DNA of 64,000 bases from positions 1,488,001 through 1,552,000 of the forward strand of contig NZ_JBEUWX010000002.1 in assembly GCF_041770905.1 (NCBI RefSeq), in the 5' to 3' direction. A program made the position numbers and the translations under genes. Source of the DNA: Propionivibrio hellwigii. GTDB lineage: Bacteria; Pseudomonadota; Gammaproteobacteria; Burkholderiales; Rhodocyclaceae. Below are positions 22,033 to 30,630 of the stretch, piece by piece; within the stretch, counting starts at the first letter, position 1; the number at the start of each line of letters is the position of its first letter. Under the pieces are notes generated by a model, which saw nothing but the letters and a program-made list of their open reading frames with translations, was not told where the DNA came from and did no database searches.

Positions 22033-22677
22033 TTATTCTTCATCAAAATCCGCGCCCAGGGCGCGGCGGATGGTTTCGCCGGAAAATCCCCGGCGCATCA
22101 GAAAGCGCACCTGCTTCGCCCGTCCGGCGACATCCAGCGCTGGCGGCTGCGCACCAAACCGGCGCTGCCACACCTGGCGCGCCCGCGCGACTTCATCCCC
22201 ACAGGCAGCCAGTGCCGTCTCGACCAGCGCGGCGTCGACGCCACGGGCGCGCAGTTCCTGCGACAGACGCCGATTGCCATAACGCGCACCACGCGCATTC
22301 AGGCGCGCTTCCACATAACGCGCGTCGGAAAGCAGGCGACGCGCTTCCAGATCGTCGAGTAGCGCAGCCAGCACCTCGTCCGACTCGGCGTATGCGGCCA
22401 GTTTACGCGCCAACTCGGCGCGGGAATGTTCACGGCGGGCCAACATGCCCAGCGCCCGCGCGCGCAGGCTGATGCCGGAATTCGCCGTATTGCGCGCGCG
22501 GTCAAGGCGCCTTGCCGCATCTTCCGGCGGCCTTTCGACGCCGCTTCCGTCATCGCCGATTCCCTCTTCGGCGCCGTATGCAGCCTTGTGCCCGAACCGG
22601 CGGGCTTTACCTTCCTGGCGCGCTTTTTCCCGCCACATCGGCATCTGGCCCGCTGCTGTGCCTTGCCTAGGCCTCAT
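22033..22677 (-). CDS. recX: RecX family RecA regulator with N-terminal extension
   Basis: RecX binds RecA filaments and limits recombinase activity. The recognisable core starts at SLRARALGMLARREHSRAELARKL and shows the triple three-helix repeats of the family (DLEARRLLSDARYVEARL, YGNRRLSQELRARGV, FLMRRGFSGETIRRAL). About 70 residues rich in Arg, Gly and Glu precede it, which is long for RecX. The start is uncertain: ATG 22677 overlaps the recA end by 11 bp; ATG 22644 or 22638 are alternatives without a better ribosome site. Directly downstream of recA, the usual arrangement. Confidence 0.85.
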   Translation of the reverse strand: MRPRQGTAAGQMPMWREKARQEGKARRFGHKAAYGAEEGIGDDGSGVERPPEDAARRLDRARNTANSGISLRARALGMLARREHSRAELARKLAAYAESDEVLAALLDDLEARRLLSDARYVEARLNARGARYGNRRLSQELRARGVDAALVETALAACGDEVARARQVWQRRFGAQPPALDVAGRAKQVRFLMRRGFSGETIRRALGADFDEE

Positions 22678-23680
22678 CCGCCTGCGGCAACGGCACATTG
22701 ACGGCAGCGCGGATCTTCGCCTCGATTTCACCCGCCACCTGCGGATTGACGCGCAGATATTCGCGCACGTTGTCTTTGCCCTGGCCGATCTTGTCGCCGT
22801 TGTAGGCGTACCAGGAGCCGGATTTGTCGATCAGCTTGTGGGTTACGCCCAGCTCGATGATCTCGCCTTCGCGCGAAATGCCTTCACCGTACAGAATGTC
22901 GAAAATCGCTTCGCGGAAAGGCGGAGAAACCTTGTTTTTAACTACTTTGACGCGGGTTTCGTTGCCAATCACCTCATCGCCCTTCTTGATGGCGCCGATG
23001 CGGCGGATATCCAGGCGCACCGAGGCATAGAACTTGAGCGCATTGCCGCCGGTCGTCGTTTCCGGGTTGCCGAACATGACGCCGATCTTCATGCGAATCT
23101 GGTTGATGAAGATAACCAGCGTATTGGTGCGATTAATGTTCGCCGTCAGCTTGCGCAAGGCCTGACTCATCAGACGGGCGTGCAGGCCCGGCAGCGAATC
23201 CCCCATATCCCCCTCAATTTCCGCTTTGGGCACCAGCGCCGCCACCGAGTCGATGACCACGACGTCGACACTGCCCGAACGCACCAGCATATCGGCGATT
23301 TCGAGCGCCTGCTCTCCGGTATCCGGCTGCGAGATGAGCAGATCGTCGAGCTTGACGCCCAGCTTCTGCGCATACACCGGATCGAGCGCATGCTCGGCGT
23401 CGATGAAAGCCGCCGTCCCGCCGAGTTTCTGCATCTCGGCGATGACCTGAAGCGTCAGCGTTGTCTTGCCGGAAGATTCCGGACCGTAAATCTCGATGAC
23501 CCGCCCGCGCGGCAGGCCGCCGACACCCAGCGCAATGTCAAGACCGAGCGAGCCGGTCGAAACCACCTGCAAATCCTTTTCGACGCTGCCCTCGCCCATT
23601 TTCATGATCGAGCCTTTGCCGAACTGCCTTTCGATCTGGGCCAGCGCCGCGGCTAGCGCCTTTGCCTTGTTATCGTCCAT
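22667..23680 (-). CDS. recA: recombinase RecA
   Basis: A 337-residue RecA with Walker A GPESSGKTT (near 66-74), Walker B VVVIDSVAALVP, the L1/L2 DNA-binding stretches and NETTTGGNALKF-type region (GNPETTTGGNALKF). It catalyses strand exchange and triggers LexA self-cleavage. AGGA precedes the ATG. A consensus LexA box lies 168 bp upstream, so it should be SOS-induced. recX follows with overlap. Confidence 0.98.
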   Translation of the reverse strand: MDDNKAKALAAALAQIERQFGKGSIMKMGEGSVEKDLQVVSTGSLGLDIALGVGGLPRGRVIEIYGPESSGKTTLTLQVIAEMQKLGGTAAFIDAEHALDPVYAQKLGVKLDDLLISQPDTGEQALEIADMLVRSGSVDVVVIDSVAALVPKAEIEGDMGDSLPGLHARLMSQALRKLTANINRTNTLVIFINQIRMKIGVMFGNPETTTGGNALKFYASVRLDIRRIGAIKKGDEVIGNETRVKVVKNKVSPPFREAIFDILYGEGISREGEIIELGVTHKLIDKSGSWYAYNGDKIGQGKDNVREYLRVNPQVAGEIEAKIRAAVNVPLPQADEA

Positions 23681-23847
23681 GGCGTGTCCTCTTCATCCTT
23701 TTCGTTCCTTCGTCCTTTTCGTCTATCTGAATGATGCCGTCCGTCGCCCGAATTGCCCGGCAACCAGGCGAAACAAATACGGCCGGATTATCGCACGATG
23801 CCGGACAGGCACATGTGCGGAATACGCGATCTTTATATACCGGATCA

Positions 23848-23863
23848 CTGTAATTATATACAG
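23848..23863. promoter_or_regulatory. LexA (SOS) box upstream of recA
   Basis: CTGTAATTATATACAG fits the proteobacterial LexA consensus CTGT-N8-ACAG exactly and has an AT-rich centre. It lies in the 229-bp gap between the end of cinA and the start of recA. On the minus strand a TATATAAAG stretch follows it at about 10 bp and could be the -10 region of the recA promoter. Confidence 0.88.
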
Positions 23864-23909
23864 CTTTTACCCGTAAAAACCAATCATGCGCGCTGTTTAT
23901 GCGCACTGC

Positions 23910-24470
23910 TTATGCGCTCATGACGCCGACCGCACTATCTTCAGGTTCCGCCAGCAGGCCGCTCAAGGCATAGGCCACCGCCTGCGCCCGCACCTGGGCG
24001 CGCGTTCCAGAAAAACGGCGCGTGCTGACGCGCAATGCACCGCTCCGCGCCGCCCAGGCAAAACAGACCAGACCGACCGGCTTTTCCGCCGAACCGCCGC
24101 TCGGCCCGGCCACGCCGGTAATTGCCAGCGCAAAATCAGCGCAGCTGTGCGCCAGCGCACCGGTAGCCATAGCTGCCGCCGTGGCTTCGCTGACCGCCCC
24201 GTGCAGGGCCAGCGTTTCCGCAGCGACGCCGAGCATTTCCTGCTTGGCCGCGTTGGAATAAGTGACGAAACCGCGCTCGAACCAGACGGAACTGCCGGCA
24301 ATCGCCGTCAGGCATTGCGCCACCCAGCCGCCGGTACACGATTCCGCTGTCGCCAGCCGCTGCCCGCGTGTGCCCAGCATCTCGCCCACACGCGCAGCCA
24401 GCGCTTCAAGCGCCGCCTGAGTGGGCGCGGAAATAGGCGCAGAAGCAGGCATAGGGTCGGCATCCGTCAT
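23910..24470 (-). CDS. pncC: stand-alone CinA C-terminal domain, nicotinamide-nucleotide amidohydrolase
   Basis: This 186-residue protein corresponds to the C-terminal domain of CinA alone and deamidates NMN to nicotinate mononucleotide. Motifs are LATAESCTGGWVAQ, SSVWFERGFVTYSN, TGVAGPSGGSAEKPVGLVC and a final helical segment. The ATG at 24470 follows AGGAGG, which itself overlaps the pgpA stop, so the two genes are likely coupled. Located between pgpA and recA, as in many proteobacteria. Confidence 0.92.
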   Translation of the reverse strand: MTDADPMPASAPISAPTQAALEALAARVGEMLGTRGQRLATAESCTGGWVAQCLTAIAGSSVWFERGFVTYSNAAKQEMLGVAAETLALHGAVSEATAAAMATGALAHSCADFALAITGVAGPSGGSAEKPVGLVCFAWAARSGALRVSTRRFSGTRAQVRAQAVAYALSGLLAEPEDSAVGVMSA

Positions 24471-24481
24471 GTTTTCCCTCC

Positions 24482-24988
24482 TCAAACTCCGAAAAATTGC
24501 ACGATGGCCAGCACCAGAATCGCATAACAGGCGGCGAACAGATCGTCGGCCATGACGCCAAAAGCATTCTTCACCTGCGTATCGAAATACCGGGCCGGTT
24601 GCGGCTTAACAATATCGAAAAAGCGAAACAGCAAAAACGCCGCCCCCTGCCACGCCCAGCCCGGCGGGCAGCAGAGCAGCACCAGCCAGAACGGCACGAT
24701 CTCATCCCAGACGATGCTCCCGTGATCAACCGCGCCCAGATCGGCGCCTGTTTTCTGCACGGCCGGCACGCCGAGGGCAAAGCACACGGCCAAAAGGCCC
24801 GCCAACTGTGCATCGCCCAGCCACGCCCGCAACGGCAGAAACAAGACCCAGGCCAGCAGCGTCCCGGCCGTCCCCGGCGCCAGCGGCGACAGGCCGCTGC
24901 CAAAACCGCAGGCGACAAAATGCGCCGGATGCGAGAACAGAAAACGCAAGGACAGCGCTTTACGGGGCAAGATATCGATGCCGGACAT
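24482..24988 (-). CDS. pgpA: phosphatidylglycerophosphatase A
   Basis: PgpA removes phosphate from phosphatidylglycerophosphate in the inner membrane to give phosphatidylglycerol. The 168-residue sequence has several hydrophobic helices, FGSGLSPLAPGTAGTLLA, the acidic IVWDEIVPFW and FRFFDIVKPQPARYFD, all typical of the family. The ATG at 24988 gives the family length; a longer frame from 25006 is less likely. It normally follows thiL directly, but here an AT-rich gene separates the two. Confidence 0.93.
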   Translation of the reverse strand: MSGIDILPRKALSLRFLFSHPAHFVACGFGSGLSPLAPGTAGTLLAWVLFLPLRAWLGDAQLAGLLAVCFALGVPAVQKTGADLGAVDHGSIVWDEIVPFWLVLLCCPPGWAWQGAAFLLFRFFDIVKPQPARYFDTQVKNAFGVMADDLFAACYAILVLAIVQFFGV

Positions 24989-25036
24989 ATCAATGCACTT
25001 TAGCAATATTGGAAACAGAGGGAATGAATCCCACGT

Positions 25037-26056
25037 TTATAGAAAAAACTGCTCCAGAAACATCCATAATAGCGCCATCAACATTCCAAATATTGATATT
25101 TTAATCATCCACTTTAACTGGGATGCACTACGACGAAGTTCATTTTTAATTATCTTGAGATCTCTTTTGTGCTGCTTTAATTGTTGCGCCTGATCGGGCA
25201 GTAATTCATTCTCTTGCCCATCCTCTATATTGACGCTATTTTCTGAAATACGTCTTACCGCATCATTGTACGCATCGGAAAGCCATGGTTTCCAATCATA
25301 CTGGCGCCCCGTAGCCTTGTCCCAAAGTGATTTGGCCGCCATTTCAATTGTTTCCGGCGTTTCGCATTTACTATGTAATGCAATACTAATATTAAAATAT
25401 TTAGCCCTGGTGCGTACCAGACTTAAATAAACAAGTATTCTCCATAACCAGCTATGTTTTTTCAGTATAGACTCGCTATTTTTAACATGAAAAAATAAAG
25501 TGTAATGACGCGAGTCAAATATATTTTCTTGGAGCAAAAGATAAATGCCAAAAACCTGATGCCAGGGAATAAAACCGTATCGAGGTGTAAAAAAGCCATC
25601 CTGGCTCAGCTCACACGCAGGCTTTCCCAAATAAGGAATAATATTAGAGAGATACAAAACCGCTATAGCCAGCACGCAACTACTTACTAATATAGCTTTC
25701 CAATCTACCGGGTCTGATGCCATTTCATTGCGTATCAGAATGGGGCCCATCACGATAAAAAATAGACTAAACAAAAGCATGCCGAACTCTAGCTCAGAGT
25801 CGGTTTTTAATACTTTTTCAGCAGGCCGGGAACCTATTTCCCTCAGGTTTTGTATTTCTTTGACCATTTTTTGGAAATATCTTCTTTCTTTCTCCTTCAA
25901 ATATTTTTTATCTAGAATATTTGCGCATATAATTATCACCACACCCAAGATAATAACAATGACCGCCATATCCATATCGCTAAGACTTAGTGCGATTCCG
26001 ACGCCAATTATTATTATCCCCAGCACCAATAACAACATACTTATTACACGCAACAT
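25037..26056 (-). CDS. AT-rich hypothetical membrane protein, probable acquired gene
   Basis: A 339-residue protein of unknown function whose DNA is far more AT-rich than both neighbours and whose residues are rich in Ile, Lys and Asn. Visible: two N-terminal membrane helices (about residues 3-50), a lysine-rich loop, two more helices (about 90-145), a globular part with ELSQDGFFTPRYGFIPW, a possible coiled coil near 285-315 and a last helix MIKISIFGMLMALLWMF. The globular motif resembles small bacterial PH-like membrane proteins, a weak inference. It interrupts the conserved thiL-pgpA pair. The ATG at 26056 is chosen; no good ribosome site is seen. Confidence 0.7.
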   Translation of the reverse strand: MLRVISMLLLVLGIIIIGVGIALSLSDMDMAVIVIILGVVIIICANILDKKYLKEKERRYFQKMVKEIQNLREIGSRPAEKVLKTDSELEFGMLLFSLFFIVMGPILIRNEMASDPVDWKAILVSSCVLAIAVLYLSNIIPYLGKPACELSQDGFFTPRYGFIPWHQVFGIYLLLQENIFDSRHYTLFFHVKNSESILKKHSWLWRILVYLSLVRTRAKYFNISIALHSKCETPETIEMAAKSLWDKATGRQYDWKPWLSDAYNDAVRRISENSVNIEDGQENELLPDQAQQLKQHKRDLKIIKNELRRSASQLKWMIKISIFGMLMALLWMFLEQFFL

Positions 26057-26165
26057 TTCAGTCAAATAATAAATAAAGGTTGATTGATTCGGACAATTCG
26101 TACATTCAAACTTCTTAAATTACCGGCTTATCACAAATTTTCCGCACATTTTGCCTTTTCAAACT

Positions 26166-27173
26166 TCAAGCTGACTCAAAATGATCGAAACCCCGGCGTT
26201 GCGGCGTAACGCGCTGGCCGTCGGCATCGATAAGATTCACCGCGCCGGGCACATCGTCCCGCCCAACTGCGCCTCCCTGAACGGCCGCGCTTACCTGCCC
26301 GATCCGCCAGAGCGGCAGGTCGAGCCGCGCGGCAAGCGCAGCGAGCGCGGCACGCCGATCGGGCGCGACCGTAAAAGCCAGTTCGTAATCGTCGCCGCCG
26401 GCGAGCTGGCAATCACGCGCCAGCACCGGGTCGGCCCCCGCCGGCAGGCACGGCAGGTGCGCCATCCACACGTCGATGCAGCAGCGCGAACGCTCGGCGA
26501 TATGGCCGACATCCGCCAGCAGACCGTCGGAAACGTCGATCGCGGCGTGCGCCAGAGCGTCCTGACGCAAGGCCAGCCCCAGCTCGACGCGCGGCAGCGG
26601 CTGCTGCAAGGCGTCGACGCAACGCTTCGCCAGCGCGGCGGGCAACGCCGTGCGGCCTTGCAGATGCGCCAACCCCAGCGCCGCCAGCCCCGGCTGCCCG
26701 GACACCCACAGGTCGTCGCCGGCTTGCGCGCCGTCGCGCCGCAAAGCCATGCCGGCGGGGGTTTCGCCAATGGCCGTGACGCAGAAATTGAGCGGCCCGC
26801 GCGTCGTGTCGCCGCCGATGAGGTCGACGCCATAACGCCCGGCGCAGGCAAAAAGTCCCTCGGCAAACGCCGCCAGCCAGGCCTCATCGGCCTGCGGCAG
26901 GCTGCCGGCGAGCAGGATCCAGCGCGGTCGCGCGCCCATGGCGGCGAGGTCGGAAAGATTGACCGCCAGCGTTTTCCAGCCCAGCTGACGCGGGTCGGTC
27001 TCCGGCAAAAAATGCGTGCCGGAAACCAGCATATCGGTCGTGATCGCCAGTTCCATGCCCGGTGCGGGCGCGATCAGGGCGCAATCGTCACCGGGGCCGA
27101 GTGCGGTCTGCGGCGTCGGGCGGGCAAAATAACGGTCGATCAGGGCAAATTCGGAGCGTTTTTCAGAGGTCAT
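26166..27173 (-). CDS. thiL: thiamine-monophosphate kinase
   Basis: ThiL phosphorylates thiamine monophosphate to the active cofactor thiamine diphosphate. The 335-residue protein begins MTSEKRSEFALIDRYF and shows GPGDDCALI, TDMLVSGTHFLPETDPRQLGWKTLAVNLSD in part, LIGGDTTRGP, AIDVSDGLLADVGHI and GGDDYELAF, all diagnostic. In related genomes nusB-thiL-pgpA are contiguous; here about 1 kb of repeats separates it from nusB and an acquired gene separates it from pgpA. Confidence 0.95.
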   Translation of the reverse strand: MTSEKRSEFALIDRYFARPTPQTALGPGDDCALIAPAPGMELAITTDMLVSGTHFLPETDPRQLGWKTLAVNLSDLAAMGARPRWILLAGSLPQADEAWLAAFAEGLFACAGRYGVDLIGGDTTRGPLNFCVTAIGETPAGMALRRDGAQAGDDLWVSGQPGLAALGLAHLQGRTALPAALAKRCVDALQQPLPRVELGLALRQDALAHAAIDVSDGLLADVGHIAERSRCCIDVWMAHLPCLPAGADPVLARDCQLAGGDDYELAFTVAPDRRAALAALAARLDLPLWRIGQVSAAVQGGAVGRDDVPGAVNLIDADGQRVTPQRRGFDHFESA

Positions 27174-27199
27174 GGCGCGATGTTATACGATTCGGCTAC

Positions 27200-28140
27200 G
27201 GCGCGGCAGCCCGTCGGCAATGGAAAAAAACGGGGAAAGCAATGCCCGGAAGCCCGCGTATTTAGGGCTTCTCCGCCAAGGCTGCCCGGTAAGGCGCGTG
27301 GATAGGGCGACGCAGCGCCCCCTACTCGAAAACCCAGCATTTATAAGGATTTCAGAGATACCAACCCTCAAGCCCAGTATCCATAAGGCTCCCAGAGATG
27401 CCTACCCGCAAACCCTTTATCCATAAGCCTTCCAGAGGCACCTGCCCGCAAACGCCCTAAATACGCGGGCTTCAGCGGGGCATTCGATACGGCGGGTGCG
27501 CGGGGTAAGGTCGTTGCCCAGCCTAGCGGTTTTTCCGTGCGCGGATGTGCTGGGTGTGCGTGGTGTGCTCGATACTCTGGGTGCGCTGGGCGCGTTCAGT
27601 TGCGTGCATTAGACGCGAATGACCGGCGGATTGGCGGAAGGACGAAGCCGCGCCGGCAATGCGGCAGCCCGCTGGCAATGGGAAAAACGGGAAAGGCAAT
27701 GCCCGGAAGCCGGCGTATTTAGGGACTCTCCGCCGAGGCTGCCCGGCAAGACGCATGGATAGGGTAACGCAGCATCCTCGCCCGTAAGTCCGCTATTCAT
27801 AAGCCTCCCAGAGATGCCTGCCTGCAAGTCCAGTACTCATGCGGTCTTCAGCGACACCTACCCAAAAAACCACTATCCATGAGGACTCCAGAGACACTCA
27901 CCCGAAATCCCTTTATCCACAAGGGTTTCAGAGACCCATGCCCGCAAACCCTTTATCCATAAGCCTTTCAGAGGCGCCTGCCCGCAAACGCCCTAAATAC
28001 GCGGGCTTCAGCGGGGCTTCGATACGGCGGGTGAGCGGGGTAAGGTCGTTGCCCAGCCTAGTAGTTTTTCCGCGCACGGATGTGCTGGGTGCGCTAGATG
28101 CGCCGTGTGCGTTAGATGGGGATCACCGGCGGGCAGGCGA
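27200..28140. repeat. tandem large duplication built of palindromic units, array D
   Basis: The gap between thiL and nusB consists of two versions of one segment: 27205-27655 and 27655-28140. Both start with GCAGCCCG(T/C)(T/C)GGCAATGG, carry units such as CCCGCGTATTTAGGG, and end with the same ~110-bp tail (cgatacggcgggtg ... gcggatgtgctgggtg). Copy 1 has four modular units in its middle, copy 2 has six, so whole units were gained or lost. No gene is seen. Confidence 0.8.
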
Positions 28141-28167
28141 TCTTTTACGCACCGCCACGCCGTGGGG

Positions 28168-28956
28168 TCAGGGCTGGCGGTTGACTGCGTCGTTCTCCGT
28201 ATCGGCCGCCGTTTTGGCGCTCTCGGCGTTCTCGACACGCTCGGCCGTCCCTGGCTGATCGGGCGCTTTTTCCGACGCTTTCCCGGATGCTTTTCCGGAT
28301 ACCTTCCCGCCGGTCTTGCCGGCAGCGCGGCGGGCATTTACCTCGGCCGGGCGCAGTTTGGCGGCCAGCCGGTCGAGCACGCCGTTGACGTATTTGTGGC
28401 CGTCCGCGCCGCCAAAGCCTTTGGTCAGCTCGATGGCTTCGTTGATGATGACGCGGTACGGCGTTTCCGGGTTGTTGCCCAGTTCGTAAGCGCCCGCCAG
28501 CAGAATGCTGGCCTCGACGGGCGAGAGTTCGGCAAAGGGGCGGTCGAGAAATTCCTGCAATTGCGCCTGCAACTGGTTTTCCTGGGCAAGCACGCCATGC
28601 AGCAGTGCGGAAAAGAATTCGCGGTCGGCCCGGCCAAAACCTTCGCTGTCGCGCAGATGCGCTTCGATGGCCGCTTCGTCGTTTCCGGACAGACGCCACT
28701 GGTACAGGCCCTGCATGGCGAACTCGCGGGCGCGGCGGCGCGGCGAGCGTGCGGCGGCGCGGCCAGACGGGGCAGATGGGCTGGATGGGCGGTTCGGGCG
28801 ATTTTTCATCGCGCCGGGCGGCGTTTGGCCGTGAGGCGCCGCCTGCGCATCCTGCGCGTCCTGTGTGTCCGGCATCGTCTGCCCTTCCGTTATGCGGCCG
28901 GGCGTATGCATGTCGTGCATGTCATTCATGCCATTCGTGTCACGCGTGCCGTTCAT
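28168..28956 (-). CDS. nusB: transcription antitermination factor NusB with low-complexity ends
   Basis: NusB binds boxA RNA with NusE in rRNA antitermination. The all-helical core lies at about residues 75-210 (RRRAREFAMQGLYQWRLSG ... NEAIELTKGFGGADGHKYVNGVLDRLA). It is flanked by an N-terminal tail of ~70 residues (Asp, Met, Ala and Pro rich) and a C-terminal tail of ~50 residues with Gly-Lys-Ala repeats (GKVSGKASGKASEKAPD), both absent from ordinary 140-170-residue NusB. The ATG at 28956 overlaps the ribH stop (ATGA); an internal ATG at 28875 after GGAAGGG is an equally good start and would shorten the tail. Confidence 0.9.
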   Translation of the reverse strand: MNGTRDTNGMNDMHDMHTPGRITEGQTMPDTQDAQDAQAAPHGQTPPGAMKNRPNRPSSPSAPSGRAAARSPRRRAREFAMQGLYQWRLSGNDEAAIEAHLRDSEGFGRADREFFSALLHGVLAQENQLQAQLQEFLDRPFAELSPVEASILLAGAYELGNNPETPYRVIINEAIELTKGFGGADGHKYVNGVLDRLAAKLRPAEVNARRAAGKTGGKVSGKASGKASEKAPDQPGTAERVENAESAKTAADTENDAVNRQP

Positions 28957-29432
28957 GCCGGTCTTTCGTTGATGGCGCGCAGCAGATGGGCCATCTCGAC
29001 GGCGGCGCGAGCGCAGTCGGTCCCTTTTTCGCGCGTGCGCGCCTGCGCCTGCGCGTCAGTTTCGCAGGTCAAAATGCCGTTGGCGACTGGGATGCCGGTA
29101 TCGAGCTGCACTTCCATGAGGCCGCGTGAGGAATCGTTGGAAACGACCTCGAAATGGTAGGTTTCACCGCGCAGCACCGCGCCCAGCGCGATCAGCGCGT
29201 CGTAGCGGCGGCTCTGCGCCATGCTTTGCAGGGCCAGCGGAATTTCCAGCGCGCCCGGCACGGTGGCAATTTCGATATCCGCATCGGATAGCCCCAGCCG
29301 CCGCAATTCTTCGATGCAGGCGGAGCGCAGCGCCTCGCCGATCTCCGGATTGAAGCGGCTCATGACAATGCCGACGCGCACGCCGCCGCCGGTCAGATCG
29401 TTCGGATACTCAAAAATGTCGAATCGGGGCAT
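28953..29432 (-). CDS. ribH: 6,7-dimethyl-8-ribityllumazine synthase
   Basis: RibH condenses the pyrimidine intermediate with dihydroxybutanone phosphate in riboflavin synthesis. The 159-residue protein shows VGIVMSRFNPEIGEAL, TVPGALEIPLALQ, ALGAVLRGETYHFEVVSN with the catalytic histidine, and PVANGILTCET. It sits 46 bp after ribB and overlaps nusB by four bases. Confidence 0.96.
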   Translation of the reverse strand: MPRFDIFEYPNDLTGGGVRVGIVMSRFNPEIGEALRSACIEELRRLGLSDADIEIATVPGALEIPLALQSMAQSRRYDALIALGAVLRGETYHFEVVSNDSSRGLMEVQLDTGIPVANGILTCETDAQAQARTREKGTDCARAAVEMAHLLRAINERPA

Positions 29433-29478
29433 GGTGCGTCCTTCAAAAACAGATCAAAACAGTCGGTTGCAACCGGCC

Positions 29479-30630
29479 TTAAGCGGCCGACGCCGACGAT
29501 GGCGGCAATGCATCCGCCTCGCCAGGCCGCGTGATGTAGCCGGTGACCTCCAGGCCAAACCCAGCCATGCTCGGGATGCGGCGGGGGCTGCCCAGCAGGC
29601 GCATTTTGCGCACGCCGAGATCGCGCAGAATCTGCGCGCCGATGCCGAAAATGTGCGGGTCCCAGCGCGTCGCATGCGTTTCGCGCGGCGTCGCCTGCGC
29701 CTTCAGGATATCCGCGCCGCTTTCCGGGCTGCGCAGCAGCACGATCACGCCCGATTCGCTGCGCGCCAGCAGATGCAGAGCGTCGTTGAGCGAAAAAGTA
29801 TGGCGGCTGTTATCGAGATCGAGAAAATCGAGCACGCTGAGCGGTTCATGGACACGCACCAGCGTTTCCCTGTCCGGCGCGATCTCGCCGCGAGTCAGCG
29901 CCAGATGCACGTCGTTGGCGGCGCGGTCAGCGTAGGCATGCAGGATAAACTCGCCGTACACCGTCCGCACCGGTTTCGAGAAACAGCGCTCGACCAGCGT
30001 CTCATGGCGGCTGCGGAACTCTATGAGATCGGCGATCGTGCCGACTTTCAGCCCATGACGCGCGGCGAATTCAAGCAGGTCGGGCAGGCGCGCCATGGTA
30101 CCGTCCTCACGCAGCACCTCGCAGATCACGGACGCCGGCTCCAGGCCGGCCATCTGCGCCAGATCGCAGCCCGCCTCGGTATGGCCGGCACGCACCAGCA
30201 CGCCGCCTTCGCGCGCGATGATCGGGAAAACATGCCCAGGCTGCACCACATCTTCCGGCCGGGCATGGCGCGCCACGGCAGCCTGCACGGTGCGCGCGCG
30301 GTCGTGCGCCGAAATGCCGGTGGTCACGCCTTTGGCGGCTTCGATCGAAACGGTAAAGGCGGTGTGAAAGGGGCTGCGGTTATCACGCGCCATCGGCGTC
30401 AGCCCTAGCTGGCGTGCGCGCGCCGCCGTCAGGGTCAAACAGACGAGGCCGCGCGCATGCGTCACCATGAAATTGATCGCGTCCGGCGTAATGTGTTCGG
30501 CGGCAATCAGCAGATCCCCTTCGTTTTCGCGGTCTTCCTCATCGACGAGGATCACCATGCGACCGTTGCGCAGTTCGGTGACGATCTCCTCGATCGGCGC
30601 GATGGCCGATGATGTGTGCTCGGGCGACAT
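29479..30630 (-). CDS. ribB: 3,4-dihydroxy-2-butanone 4-phosphate synthase with degenerate GTP cyclohydrolase II domain
   Basis: The N-terminal ~200 residues are a complete DHBP synthase (VDEEDRENEGDL, FMVTHARGLVC, RAGHTEAGCDLAQMAG). The C-terminal ~170 residues have the RibA fold, but the zinc-binding cysteine motif of active GTP cyclohydrolase II is missing: the equivalent stretch reads VHEPLSVLDFLDLDNS. So only the RibB reaction is expected; this fused inactive domain is known from other betaproteobacteria. Its ATG overlaps the ribE stop (TGATG). A separate ribA must lie elsewhere. Confidence 0.92.
   Translation of the reverse strand: MSPEHTSSAIAPIEEIVTELRNGRMVILVDEEDRENEGDLLIAAEHITPDAINFMVTHARGLVCLTLTAARARQLGLTPMARDNRSPFHTAFTVSIEAAKGVTTGISAHDRARTVQAAVARHARPEDVVQPGHVFPIIAREGGVLVRAGHTEAGCDLAQMAGLEPASVICEVLREDGTMARLPDLLEFAARHGLKVGTIADLIEFRSRHETLVERCFSKPVRTVYGEFILHAYADRAANDVHLALTRGEIAPDRETLVRVHEPLSVLDFLDLDNSRHTFSLNDALHLLARSESGVIVLLRSPESGADILKAQATPRETHATRWDPHIFGIGAQILRDLGVRKMRLLGSPRRIPSMAGFGLEVTGYITRPGEADALPPSSASAA

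Noticed and set aside
22445..23656. A 403-codon frame opposite recA and recX
   Set aside because: Antisense shadow of recA.
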